Below, piece after piece: positions 9,721-16,621 of a stretch of 25,292 nt of DNA (its first letter is position 1; each line of letters opens with the position of its first letter). Made by a program: the position numbers and the translations under genes. The DNA comes from CAZOWL01 sp964583605 (GTDB lineage Bacteria; Pseudomonadota; Gammaproteobacteria; Chromatiales; Chromatiaceae): contig CAZOWL010000064.1 in NCBI GenBank assembly GCA_964583605.1, positions 1 to 25,292 on the forward strand, given 5' to 3'. The notes beneath the pieces were generated by a model. That model ran no database searches. It had not been told where the DNA came from and was given only the letters and a program-made list of their open reading frames with translations.

Positions 9721-9733
9721 CGAGGTCCGTGAC

Positions 9734-10024
9734 ATGAGTGATTTCGTCGAGAAGCTGCGTCTCAAAGAGCTGGCCGAGGAGGACATCTACTTCGCCCAGC
9801 ACGACTTGGAGCTCATCGATGCCCTGCACCAGAAACGCCTGGCGACACACGCGAACTGCGAGACCCCTCACCAGCGCGAACAGGCGAAGGCATTCGAAGC
9901 GCGCTATGCGGCCATGACGGATAAGCACGACGAGATGCCCCACAGGTCCAGGCACCGCGAGCTGCTGCACGGTCTGAGAGAGCTGCTCGATGAGATCAAG
10001 AGGGTCTGCCGGCATGGCCATTGA
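9734..10024 (+). CDS. Small hydrophilic helical protein, unknown function
   Basis: A 96-residue protein, MSDFVEKLRLKELAEED..., rich in charged residues and predicted to be almost entirely helical. It has no membrane segment, no signal peptide and no cysteine pair. The sequence LAEEDIYFAQHDLELIDALHQKRL has heptad-like spacing that could support a coiled coil. A short purine-rich GAGG occurs about 13 bases upstream. It stands alone between the AT-rich promoter region and an intergenic stretch. I do not recognise the family; codon use looks like that of the neighbours, so it is probably real. Confidence 0.6.
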   Translation: MSDFVEKLRLKELAEEDIYFAQHDLELIDALHQKRLATHANCETPHQREQAKAFEARYAAMTDKHDEMPHRSRHRELLHGLRELLDEIKRVCRHGH

Positions 10025-10228
10025 CACCGCCGCCGGCCGATCGGCTCGTCTCAAGGAACGACGCTGAGGTCGCAGGAGGGGCTCTGGGCCAGCCGCGCGT
10101 CAGTACCAAGACCGTATGTATGCGCGGACAGGTCTCTTGCGGCCGGCCCTCGGCGTGGCGCTGGGCCTGACGAGAGCGCCCTTTCGTCCGCCTTGCATCA
10201 TGAATCAGCTAGGAACGAGTCACGCCAG

Positions 10229-10278
10229 CCGTGGCGCGACCGCCCGAGCTTCCGTTACACGGCCGCTCGGGCGTGACT
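10229..10278. repeat. Overlapping inverted repeats in non-coding stretch
   Basis: CGCCCGAGC (10241-10249) pairs perfectly with GCTCGGGCG (10265-10273). An outer AGTCACGCC (10229-10237) pairs with GGCGTGACT (10270-10278). The two pairings overlap, so they are alternatives. No T-run follows. The rest of 10025-10321 shows no gene I can support. Confidence 0.55.
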
Positions 10279-10321
10279 TGCGGAGCGCTGCCGACCACGG
10301 CCGGGGGCCCAGGGGCTTACC

Positions 10322-10442
10322 ATGCAGTCCGCGCAGCACGTTCACTCCCTCGCCCGCTGGGGGAGGGATGGGGGGAGGGAACGATCAGGGGCGAGACGAC
10401 ATGTCATGGTCCGGGGTGGCTCGGCTCGCCCCATGATCGCTA
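10322..10442 (+). repeat. Dispersed palindromic repeat, copy 3
   Basis: A divergent copy: GCCCGCTGGGGGAGGGATGGGGGGAGGG replaces the usual hairpin wording, so hairpin 1 is weakened. The second inverted repeat, GATCAGGGGCGAG to CTCGCCCCATGATC, is intact. It is directly followed by copy 4 in the same orientation. Confidence 0.88.
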
Positions 10443-10563
10443 CTATGAAATCCGCGCAGCACGCTCGCTCCCTCGCCCTCTGGGAGAGGGTTGGGGTGAG
10501 GGAACGATCAAGGGCGAGGCGACCTTTCATCATCTGGGGTGGCTCGCCTCGCCCCATGATCGT
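10443..10563 (+). repeat. Dispersed palindromic repeat, copy 4 (tandem with copy 3)
   Basis: A full-length copy from TATGAAATCCGCGCAGCAC through CCCCATGATCGTGAG, abutting copy 3 head to tail. The tandem junction helps define the unit length as about 121 bases. Confidence 0.9.
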
Positions 10564-10611
10564 GAGCCCCGGCACCGACCCCGGCCGGCGCTTGCGCAAC
10601 GGCCGCGTCGC

Positions 10612-10716
10612 TTATGCGATGAGACCGTATAGAATCGCCAACGGGACGATCACGACCAACGCGATGGAAACGATTTCGCCGAAGGTCAACTGCTTGATGA
10701 CATTAAGGTATTTCAT
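10612..10716 (-). CDS. 34-residue single-pass membrane peptide
   Basis: A short gene reading MKYLNVIKQLTFGEIVSIAL then VVIVPLAILYGLIA and a TAA stop. It has a near-perfect ribosome binding site, AAGGAG, 8 bases before the ATG. Residues about 13-34 are a continuous hydrophobic helix, long enough to span the membrane once, with a short basic N-terminal part (Lys2, Lys9). This favours an N-in topology by the positive-inside rule. No signal cleavage site is seen. Such peptides are often accessory subunits of membrane complexes (oxidases, light-harvesting complexes, transporters), but I do not recognise this one. It stands alone; a possible 17-codon leader ORF overlaps its ribosome binding site. 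Confidence 0.68.
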   Translation of the reverse strand: MKYLNVIKQLTFGEIVSIALVVIVPLAILYGLIA

Positions 10717-10721
10717 GACAC

Positions 10722-10775
10722 TTACTCCTTGCCAAACCCATGGTTACCGCTGGGCGTCTGCTGCCGCGCACTCAT
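10722..10775 (-). CDS. Possible 17-codon leader peptide upstream of membrane peptide
   Basis: A minimal reading frame MSARQQTPSGNHGFGKE begins 4 bases after GAGGTGA, a strong match to the anti-Shine-Dalgarno sequence. Its stop codon TAA directly follows the AAGGAG that serves the next gene, 5 bases before that gene's ATG. The spacing would suit translational coupling or a leader peptide. Evidence is only the two ribosome sites and their arrangement, so chance is possible. Confidence 0.3.
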   Translation of the reverse strand: MSARQQTPSGNHGFGKE

Positions 10776-11067
10776 CGGCTCACCTCTCGTGGGCGCCGAG
10801 CCCGCAGCTCGGCGAAAGCCGCCTGCGACGCCAGATAAGTTAGAGTATTAGCATTTAATGATCAATGACAAAAAGCAACCCTCCTCTTCCCCGCCGACCG
10901 GCGCGACTTGGGCGACTGGGTCGGACCCAGCCCGATCGAAGGTTAGGCGCTCAGGTGGCCCGGCACAGTGATCGTTCGCACACCGCGAGCGTGCGCCGCA
11001 GCTGGCCGACGCCGCCATCTCGGAACGGAGCAATGAAGCGCTGTCCCAGCGATCCCGTGTCATCGTG
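10776..11067. other. Intergenic region, divergent promoters expected
   Basis: This gap separates the minus-strand membrane peptide from the plus-strand transketolase genes. An AT-rich patch at 10840-10875 is the likely promoter area for the minus-strand peptide: on that strand TTGTCA is followed 18 bases later by the weak TACTCT. For the plus strand, a GGAGC-preceded ATG at 11032 opens an 11-codon frame whose TGA overlaps the transketolase ATG at 11068. No gene of normal size is supported. Confidence 0.4.
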
Positions 11068-12009
11068 ATGCCCCCGACTCAACCGTCCCTCGGCCCGATC
11101 CCAGGTGAGCGCGTGCGCCAAGTCGCGGAGGCCGTGCGGCGACGCGTCCTCGAGCACACGCTCGGCAACGACGGCGGCTACCTGAGCCAGGCCTGCTCGG
11201 CGGCGGAGCTCCTGGCAACCCTCTATCTCAGGGTCATGCGTCTCGGGCCGAGCCTCGGTCCGGCCCAGCCGCGGCCATTCGCAGGCGTGCCGGGCGCCGG
11301 CAGCCCGCGGGCCTTTACCGGCGCCGGCTACAACGGTCCCAAGGCGCCAGATCTCGACCGGTTCATCTTCTCCCCGGTCCACTATGCGCTGGTCCTCTAT
11401 GCGCTGCTGATCGAGCTGGGGCGGCTCGGGGCCGATGCCCTCGAGCAATTCAACCGCGATGGCGGCACCGTCGAGCTGATCGGCGCCGAGCACTCACCCG
11501 GGCACGAGGTCACGGCCGGCTCGCTGGCACAGGCGATCAGTCAGGCCGGCGGCATCGCGCTCGCACGCCGGCTGCGCGGCGACACCGGGCGGGTGTGGGT
11601 CTTCATGTCCGACGGCGAGCTCCAGGAGGGTCAGACCTGGGAGGCCTTCGCCGCCCTCGCCTATCATCGCCTAGGCAATATCGGCGTCTACATCGACGCC
11701 AACGGACAGCAGTGCGACGGCCCGATGGCGGCCGTGATGGGCGTCGAGCCGATCGCCGATCGGCTGCGGGCCTTCGGTGCCGAGGTCCATGAGGTCGACG
11801 GTCACGACCCGGATGCCCTGGCGGCGCCGGCCGCTCAAGGCGATACCCGCGAGCGACCCCTGGTCGTCGTGGCCCGCACCGACCCCTGCCGAGGCATCGA
11901 GCTGCTGCGCGGCCGCGCCCCCAAGCTGCACTACGTGCGGTTCAGGGACGACGAGGAGCGGCACACCTACCAGCGGCTGCTCGAGCGGCTGCGCGCAGGA
12001 GTGGACTGA
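11068..12009 (+). CDS. Transketolase, N-terminal subunit
   Basis: A 313-residue protein corresponding to the thiamine-diphosphate-binding half of transketolase. The ThDP motif is visible as SDGELQEGQTWEA (Asp182) through YIDANGQQCDG, and GAEHSPGHEVTAGSLAQAISQAGG matches the conserved region preceding it. Transketolase moves two-carbon units between sugar phosphates; split two-gene versions are known in archaea and many bacteria. The stop overlaps the next ATG by one base (TGATG). The start could be the GTG at 11065 or ATG 11068; neither has a clear ribosome binding site, so it may be coupled to the upstream 11-codon frame. The long Pro/Gly-rich insert around residues 62-92 (LGPSLGPAQPRPFAGVPGAG) is unusual. 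Confidence 0.87.
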   Translation: MPPTQPSLGPIPGERVRQVAEAVRRRVLEHTLGNDGGYLSQACSAAELLATLYLRVMRLGPSLGPAQPRPFAGVPGAGSPRAFTGAGYNGPKAPDLDRFIFSPVHYALVLYALLIELGRLGADALEQFNRDGGTVELIGAEHSPGHEVTAGSLAQAISQAGGIALARRLRGDTGRVWVFMSDGELQEGQTWEAFAALAYHRLGNIGVYIDANGQQCDGPMAAVMGVEPIADRLRAFGAEVHEVDGHDPDALAAPAAQGDTRERPLVVVARTDPCRGIELLRGRAPKLHYVRFRDDEERHTYQRLLERLRAGVD

Positions 12010-13016
12010 TGGAAACGGTATCGCGCCCGCATCGCGACAACCTCGTCCGCTGGGCTGAAGGGCGACCTGAGGTGCTCGTGCTCTCGGCCGACTTGACGGC
12101 CTCATGCGAGGCCGATGGCTTTCGCGACCGCTACCCCGAGCGTTTCTTCTCATTCGGCATGGCCGAGCAGAACATGATGGGCTTCGCGGGCGGCCTGGCG
12201 CGCGAGGGATTCTTTCCCTATGTGCATACCTTTGCGGTCTTCATCTGCCGCCGCCCCTTCGACCAGGTCGCCATGTCGATCGCGTATCCGAGCCTGCCCG
12301 TGCGCCTGATCGGCTTCCTGCCGGGCATCACGACAGCCGGCGGCGTGACCCATCAGGCCATCGACGACATCGCGCTGATGCGCCTCTTGCCGAACATGAC
12401 CGTCATCGAGTGCGGCGACGCAACCGATGTCGAGTCCGTCCTCGAGGTCGCCCAGTCGGTCCCCGGCCCTGTCTACGTGCGGATGCTGCGCGGCGAGGTG
12501 CCGCGCCTGTTCGACGCATCAGAGCCCCTGCTGCTGGGACAGGGCCGTGCCTTGAGCGCTGGCGACGATCTGCTGGTGCTCTCGAGCGGCATCTGCACCG
12601 AAGAGGCGCTGCGCGCCCTGAGCCCGCTCCGCCGCCGCGGCCTCGCGCTCGCTCACTGGCACATCTCGACGCTCAAGCCCTTCGATGATCCCCGCATCAG
12701 CCAAGCCATCGCCGAGGCACGACTAGGCGTCATCACGATGGAGAATCACAGCATCATCGGCGGGCTTGGAGCGGCCGTCGCCGAGCTGATCGCCGAACGG
12801 GGGCTCGCCAAGCGCCTGATCCGGATCGGCCTGCGGGATACCTATGCCCACGGCGCGAGCCGCCGCCACCTGATGCGCGAATACGGGCTCGACGCGCTGG
12901 CCCTCGTTCGGGCCATCGAGTCCTTGACCGGCGAGGACTTCGGCGTCACCGAAGACCGGCTGGCCGGCGTGCGACTGGAGGGGACGCGTCGGTCAGATCT
13001 GGCCGAGGACCTGTGA
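12009..13016 (+). CDS. Transketolase, C-terminal subunit
   Basis: A 335-residue protein carrying the pyrimidine-binding and C-terminal domains of transketolase. Conserved features include the glutamate-bearing FFSFGMAEQNMMGFAGGLAREG, FLPGITTAGGVTHQAIDDIALMR and VYVRMLRGE. With the preceding gene it should form one active enzyme. The one-base stop/start overlap points to equimolar production. Because the same halves also occur in pathways for unusual sugars, a role other than the pentose phosphate or Calvin cycle is possible; neighbouring genes do not decide this. Confidence 0.87.
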   Translation: METVSRPHRDNLVRWAEGRPEVLVLSADLTASCEADGFRDRYPERFFSFGMAEQNMMGFAGGLAREGFFPYVHTFAVFICRRPFDQVAMSIAYPSLPVRLIGFLPGITTAGGVTHQAIDDIALMRLLPNMTVIECGDATDVESVLEVAQSVPGPVYVRMLRGEVPRLFDASEPLLLGQGRALSAGDDLLVLSSGICTEEALRALSPLRRRGLALAHWHISTLKPFDDPRISQAIAEARLGVITMENHSIIGGLGAAVAELIAERGLAKRLIRIGLRDTYAHGASRRHLMREYGLDALALVRAIESLTGEDFGVTEDRLAGVRLEGTRRSDLAEDL

Positions 13017-13145
13017 GGTCTGGCGAGAGTCATCGCTGGCGTAGGAGAGGTCTGTCCCGACCTTCGTCGGTTAGACGCAGGGAGGGCGAGCCGGTAACCG
13101 GTCTGTCTATACTCGTACGGAGCACGCAGAAACGGGGAGCCCACG

Positions 13146-13725
13146 ATGACCGGGACTACCGAAGAGCCAATCCGCCGCCACCGCTTTAATGTCGCCGACT
13201 ATCACCGGATGGGCGAGGCAGGCATCCTAAACGAAGACGACCGGGTCGAGCTGATCGACGGCGAGATCATCGAGATGACACCCATCGGCAGCCCGCACGG
13301 CGGCCGCGTCAAGCAACTGAACTATCTACTGACCCGCGCCGTTGGAGAAGAGGCCATTATCGCGGCGCAGGATCCAGTGATCCTCGGCGACCGCTCCGAG
13401 CCCGAGCCGGACCTCGCCCTGCTCCGCCCGCGGGCCGATTTCTACAAGGAATCGCACCCGCAGCCTGACGACGTGCTGCTACTGATCGAAGTGGCCGACA
13501 CCAGCCTCGAGAAGGATTGCCAGGTCTAAGGTACCCCTCTATGCCCGTCACGGCATCCCGGAGACCTGGGTCATCGACACCGAGCACCAACGCGTGCTGC
13601 GTTTCGCCGAGCCCAGGGATGCCACCTACCAGACCGAGGAACAGCTCGACCTGAGCCGCCCGACTCCCCCTGCCCGGATCGCCCGGAATACCCTCCCGGC
13701 TATGCGCTGCATCTTTGGGACCTAA
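13146..13725 (+). pseudogene. Uma2-family nuclease-like gene, frameshifted
   Basis: The first 127 codons encode the Uma2 (DUF820) restriction-endonuclease-like fold, with VELIDGEIIEM, PEPDLALL (Asp89) and LLIEVADTSLE (Glu115). A stop at 13527-13529 interrupts it at CAGGTC-TAA. Dropping one base there restores KVPLYARHGIPETWVID, the usual continuation, and gives about 192 residues, the normal family length. The last part (RPTPPARIARN...) departs from the usual ending, which hints at further decay. GGGGAG lies 7 bases before the ATG. A sequencing error cannot be excluded. Uma2 genes are abundant in cyanobacteria and Chromatiaceae and their role is unknown. Confidence 0.8.
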
Positions 13726-13791
13726 GCGGGCGGGGGACGATACCTCGCGAAGGTGCGCTGGGCAATCTGAGCCCGTGTGACTGTGACTGTT

Positions 13792-13908
13792 CAAGAAATT
13801 TTACAGTTCTATTAACGCGGGATTTGCCGCTATCCTACTCATTCAGTAGGCGAAACTGGTTGCATCCCATGAGCATGAGGCGCCTGGGGTGTCAGGAACC
13901 TTTACAGT
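13792..13908 (+). promoter_or_regulatory. Pair of operator-like direct repeats (CARGAAMYTTTACAGT)
   Basis: CAAGAAATTTTACAGT (13792-13807) and CAGGAACCTTTACAGT (13893-13908) match at 13 of 16 positions, start 101 bases apart and lie about 165 and 65 bases upstream of the candidate sigma-54 promoter. That is where an enhancer-binding activator would bind. A hairpin CCTACT/AGTAGG (13834-13850) lies between them. Confidence 0.55.
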
Positions 13909-13968
13909 CACGCCTCGGGCACCCGGCTCGAGGGGCAATCACCCCTATAGAATCGACACTTAAGGTCG

Positions 13969-13984
13969 TGGTGCGCTAATTGCT
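13969..13984 (+). promoter_or_regulatory. Candidate sigma-54 (RpoN) promoter
   Basis: TGGTGCGCTAATTGCT matches the -24/-12 consensus TGGCACG-N4-TTGCW, with GG (13970-13971) and GC (13982-13983) separated by exactly 10 bases. It lies about 110 bases upstream of the VPLPA-CTERM gene. RpoN with the PrsK/PrsR system is known to control PEP-CTERM genes in some beta- and gammaproteobacteria, which supports the assignment. Confidence 0.58.
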
Positions 13985-14093
13985 TGCTCGCCGTCGAGGG
14001 AGAGGGCGTATCAGGGCGGGATACAACTGCGCCGCTCGGGCGCTGTCGTGGCATGCGGCCACAAAATCTCACAGAACGGAGAGACAAGGCGTG

Positions 14094-14810
14094 ATGAACA
14101 AGAAGCAGAGGTTAGCATGGGCATGTGGTCTAGGAATGGCGATGGCCGCCGGGGGAGCCAATGCGGCGTTTGTTGAATTCGCAACCAACACGTTGAGTTT
14201 GGACAGCGGTGGTCTAATGGGCACCACCGGCAACCAACAGGATTGGTCAGCCTTCAGCGTCAAGTACACGGTCTATTCGGACGCTGATAGCGGGCTGTGG
14301 CAATACGAGTACGTTGTGAGCCGCACCGGAAGTCCTGGCGTGAGCCATTCCATCTTCGAGGTGTCAGATGGGTTCGCGGAAGGTGAAGTGGACGAAGATG
14401 GAAATGGTGATCGCTCTGCGAATGTCAAAGACAACAGTAGCACACCTTACGAAGTCACCACCTTTAATCAAGGCGGCTCGAACCCGAGCATGCCGGGCCC
14501 GATCAAAGGCATCAAGTTCGACTTCGGCGAGGACGGAGAGGATTCTGGCAGCGTCACCTACACCCTGATCAGCAACAAGGGCCCAAGGTACGGAGACTTC
14601 TACGCAAAGGGGGGGCCAAGCACCGCTGTCTGGAACACGGGATTCCTTGTCGACGATCCCAACCCGATCGATCCAGACAAGCTCGTAAACGACCATATCA
14701 TCACCCCCGATACGCAGGTCGTACCGATCCCCGCCGCCGCCTGGCTGTTCGGCTCGGCGCTGCTCGGCATGGCCAGCCTCGGGTTTGGAGCCCGCCGGCG
14801 CGCGGTCTGA
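14094..14810 (+). CDS. VPLPA/PEP-CTERM-type exported protein
   Basis: A 238-residue secreted protein. Residues 1-24 form a signal peptide (basic MNKKQR, hydrophobic core, cleavage after GANA). The C-terminus is a sorting signal of VPLPA-CTERM type: VPIPAAAWLFGSALLGMASL followed by a basic GARRRAV. Such tails are recognised and removed by exosortases, and the proteins are linked to exopolysaccharide and floc or biofilm matrix. The mature part (about 185 residues) is acidic, Gly/Ser/Asp-rich and probably beta-stranded, with no catalytic motif seen. GGAGAG lies about 10 bases before ATG 14094; the open frame extends to 13980 but that would precede the signal peptide. No exosortase gene is present in this window. 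Confidence 0.85.
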   Translation: MNKKQRLAWACGLGMAMAAGGANAAFVEFATNTLSLDSGGLMGTTGNQQDWSAFSVKYTVYSDADSGLWQYEYVVSRTGSPGVSHSIFEVSDGFAEGEVDEDGNGDRSANVKDNSSTPYEVTTFNQGGSNPSMPGPIKGIKFDFGEDGEDSGSVTYTLISNKGPRYGDFYAKGGPSTAVWNTGFLVDDPNPIDPDKLVNDHIITPDTQVVPIPAAAWLFGSALLGMASLGFGARRRAV

Positions 14811-14843
14811 TCCAAGCTCGAAACGCTTCCTCGCTCATCCGGA

Positions 14844-14861
14844 GCGGCCGTAGCCGGCCGC
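14844..14861. other. Hairpin after the VPLPA-CTERM gene
   Basis: GCGGCC pairs with GGCCGC around a six-base loop, 33 bases after the stop codon. There is no T-run, so it is at best a weak or Rho-assisted stop. The rest of 14862-14962 shows no gene. Confidence 0.35.
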
Positions 14862-14962
14862 CCCGCCGATTCTCCCACCCGCCCCGCCCGCGACGCGCGC
14901 CGCGTCGAGGGCGGCATCCCCTGCGACCGCGCTCCCGCCCAGGTTTCTTGCTAGCGCCGTAG

Positions 14963-15030
14963 GGCGGGTAAGGCGCCCCATCGACGGGGCCCGCACCATC
15001 CCGACACGCCGATGGGCGCCGCAACCCGCC
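14963..15030. repeat. Long imperfect inverted repeat (intergenic hairpin)
   Basis: GGCGGGT, GGCGCC and CATCG on the left arm pair in order with CGATG, GGCGCC and ACCCGCC on the right arm, with only small internal loops, giving an 18-base-pair stem around a roughly 24-base loop. The GGCGGGTAAGGCG...AACCCGCC wording resembles intergenic palindromes common in proteobacterial genomes. The remaining stretch to 15239 holds no gene I can support. Confidence 0.65.
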
Positions 15031-15239
15031 GCTTCCTCCGGCGCCGACCCGGCGCAACGCCGATCGCCGATACCATCGCGCGACCCACTGCGTCACCGGC
15101 AACGCCACCAAGGGCTTGCCGCCCGACGGTCGACGATCCACGCCCCTCGGTGAGGCCCCAGCGCAGCGCACACCAAGCAACCAACCGGGTGATGTCGCCG
15201 CGGTGCCCGTGCGATCGCTCTCGGCCAACACGACGCGTC

Positions 15240-16055
15240 TCAGTCGTCCCGCGCGATGAGCTTGCGCAGGAGCGCACGTTCCTCGGGATCGAGCCCGGCC
15301 AGCTCCTCGGGGTCGAGATCCCGCAAGCGCTCGTGCAGGGGCAGACCCCGCAAGCGCTCCTCGGCCGGCAAGCCCCGCAAGCGCTCCTCAGCAGGCAAGC
15401 CACGCAGCCGCTCCTCAGCAGGCAAGCCCCGCAGGCGCTCCTCGGCCGGCAAGCCCCGCAAGCGCTCCTCAGCAGGCATCTCCGCGACGATCGCGCGGCG
15501 CTCCTCAGGGGTCAGGTGGGCGATGACCTCACGGTGCGTCTCGCGGATGAACTCTTCGACGGTGTAGGACATCTCGGGCAACTCCAAGCGGTAGACCAGA
15601 TAGAGACGGTAGAGCAGCTCCCCAGCGGCGTTGCTGCGCGGCTGGTAATGGGCCAGACCATGACGCAGACGGGCGAGCTCGGTACTGAAGCGCTCCCACG
15701 GGGCATTGCGGGGATGCTTGGCGACCTCGGTGAGCACGATCAACCGAATACTTCTCACCCCCCAGTCAAGATCATAGACCCCTGGCCAGACGGTGCCTCG
15801 CCACGCCTGGCGCGGGAGCGCTGCGAAGAGCTTGCGCGGTGTGCGCGTGGCTACCGCGTAGAGCTGGAAGTCTTGCGCTGGCAGGAGGTCTTCGTGTGAG
15901 CCCGGACGGGGTGCCCGGTTAGCAGTCTCGACCGTGCAGGAGACCAGCTTGCGATAGTTGACATAGTGGCCGATCAGCTCCTCAAGCGCCCAGGCATCGA
16001 GCGGCTCATGCAGGGATTTGTAGGTCAGCACGTTACTATGAAATTCGCGAAGCAC
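15240..16055 (-). CDS. Rpn/transposase-associated-like protein with LPAEERLRG repeats
   Basis: A 271-residue protein. Residues about 9-60 (VLTYKSLHEPLDAWALEELI) and the later VYDLDWGVRSIRLIVLTEVA resemble multicopy cyanobacterial and Chromatiaceae proteins that carry degenerate C-terminal repeats and are usually grouped with Rpn/PD-(D/E)XK nuclease-type families. I see no clear nuclease catalytic triad, so the N-terminal part may be missing. Residues about 192-236 hold nine-residue repeats of EERLRGLPA type. The GTG start at 16055 and the first nine codons come from repeat copy 5, with AAGGGAG five bases upstream also in the repeat. This suggests that the repeat truncated a longer gene and supplied a new start. 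The family call is tentative; that the frame is coding is well supported. Confidence 0.65.
   Translation of the reverse strand: MLREFHSNVLTYKSLHEPLDAWALEELIGHYVNYRKLVSCTVETANRAPRPGSHEDLLPAQDFQLYAVATRTPRKLFAALPRQAWRGTVWPGVYDLDWGVRSIRLIVLTEVAKHPRNAPWERFSTELARLRHGLAHYQPRSNAAGELLYRLYLVYRLELPEMSYTVEEFIRETHREVIAHLTPEERRAIVAEMPAEERLRGLPAEERLRGLPAEERLRGLPAEERLRGLPAEERLRGLPLHERLRDLDPEELAGLDPEERALLRKLIARDD
15319..15480 (-). repeat. Six tandem 27-bp coding repeats
   Basis: Five clear 27-base units (15346-15480) and one degenerate unit (15319-15345) encode the nine-residue repeat LPAEERLRG near the C-terminus of the overlapping gene. The units differ at only a few positions (GGCCGG versus AGCAGG variants), so copy number could change by slippage or recombination without breaking the frame. 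Confidence 0.9.
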
Positions 16056-16159
16056 GTTCGCTCCCTTGCCCTCTGGGAGAGGGTTGGGGTGAGGGAACGA
16101 TCAGGGGCGAGGCGACATGTCATCGTCGGGGGTGGGTCGGCTCGCCCCATGATCGTTAG
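16033..16159 (+). repeat. Dispersed palindromic repeat, copy 5
   Basis: A full-length copy from TTACTATGAAATTCGCGAAG to CCCCATGATCGTTAGG. Read on the minus strand, its left end supplies the ribosome binding site, GTG and first codons of the gene ending at 15240. Confidence 0.92.
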
Positions 16160-16300
16160 GCCACGCCGCGCAAGCTCGAACCGCTCCAGTTTGGGATCTA
16201 GCGTCCGCCGCGGCGTCCTGACCCCGGCGCCTATCACGCGCTGCAGCTCCGAGCGAAGGCCGGCCCTAGCCACGCCCACCCTCACCGTCCCTCGAGCGCG

Positions 16301-16621
16301 TCAGTGTGCCCTCTCGTAGATTGGCACCCCGACGCGGTCGATGTGGGCGCGCAGCTCTGCGTTGCTGATCTCGTCATACTGCGATAGGTCGACGGTGTAG
16401 GGCAGCAGCAAGTCGTCAACCTCCACCTCGACCTGCATGAGCTCTACGAAGGGCATATTGTCACCCTTGATCGTCAAGTCGATATCAGAGCCAGCGCGGT
16501 AATTGCCCTTGGCACGGGAGCCATAGATGAGGACGCTCGCGATGGCCTCGTGCCGGGCGAATACACCCCTCAGCTTCTCCAGCGTCTCTGGCGACAGGCC
16601 GAATGGCTGCCCGCTGCTCAC
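16301..16621 (-). CDS. MntA-like nucleotidyltransferase antitoxin
   Basis: A 106-residue minimal nucleotidyltransferase. The GSX10DXD active site is complete: GSRAKGNYRAGSDIDL with Gly34, Ser35, Asp46 and Asp48. In the studied Shewanella HepT/MntA pair this type of enzyme neutralises the HEPN RNase toxin by adding AMP units to a tyrosine. The GTG start overlaps the toxin gene's stop by 4 bases (GTGA), so the two are translationally coupled. Toxin-first order is usual for this pair. The role as antitoxin is inferred from the family and partner. Confidence 0.85.
   Translation of the reverse strand: MSSGQPFGLSPETLEKLRGVFARHEAIASVLIYGSRAKGNYRAGSDIDLTIKGDNMPFVELMQVEVEVDDLLLPYTVDLSQYDEISNAELRAHIDRVGVPIYERAH

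Noticed and set aside
10116..10632. Plus-strand open frames through repeat copies 3 and 4
   Set aside because: The peptides are translations of the repeat (the same Pro/Arg-rich wording twice) with no ribosome site or conserved domain.
13980..14093. N-terminal extension of the VPLPA-CTERM gene
   Set aside because: It would put 38 residues before a clear signal peptide, and it begins at the sigma-54 -12 element.
14701..15231. Minus-strand Arg/Gly-rich frames between the VPLPA-CTERM and repeat-tailed genes
   Set aside because: Low-complexity translation of GC-rich intergenic sequence and of the 14963-15030 hairpin; no family resemblance.
15319..15480. CRISPR array
   Set aside because: The 27-base units are contiguous with no spacers and lie in frame inside a coding sequence.
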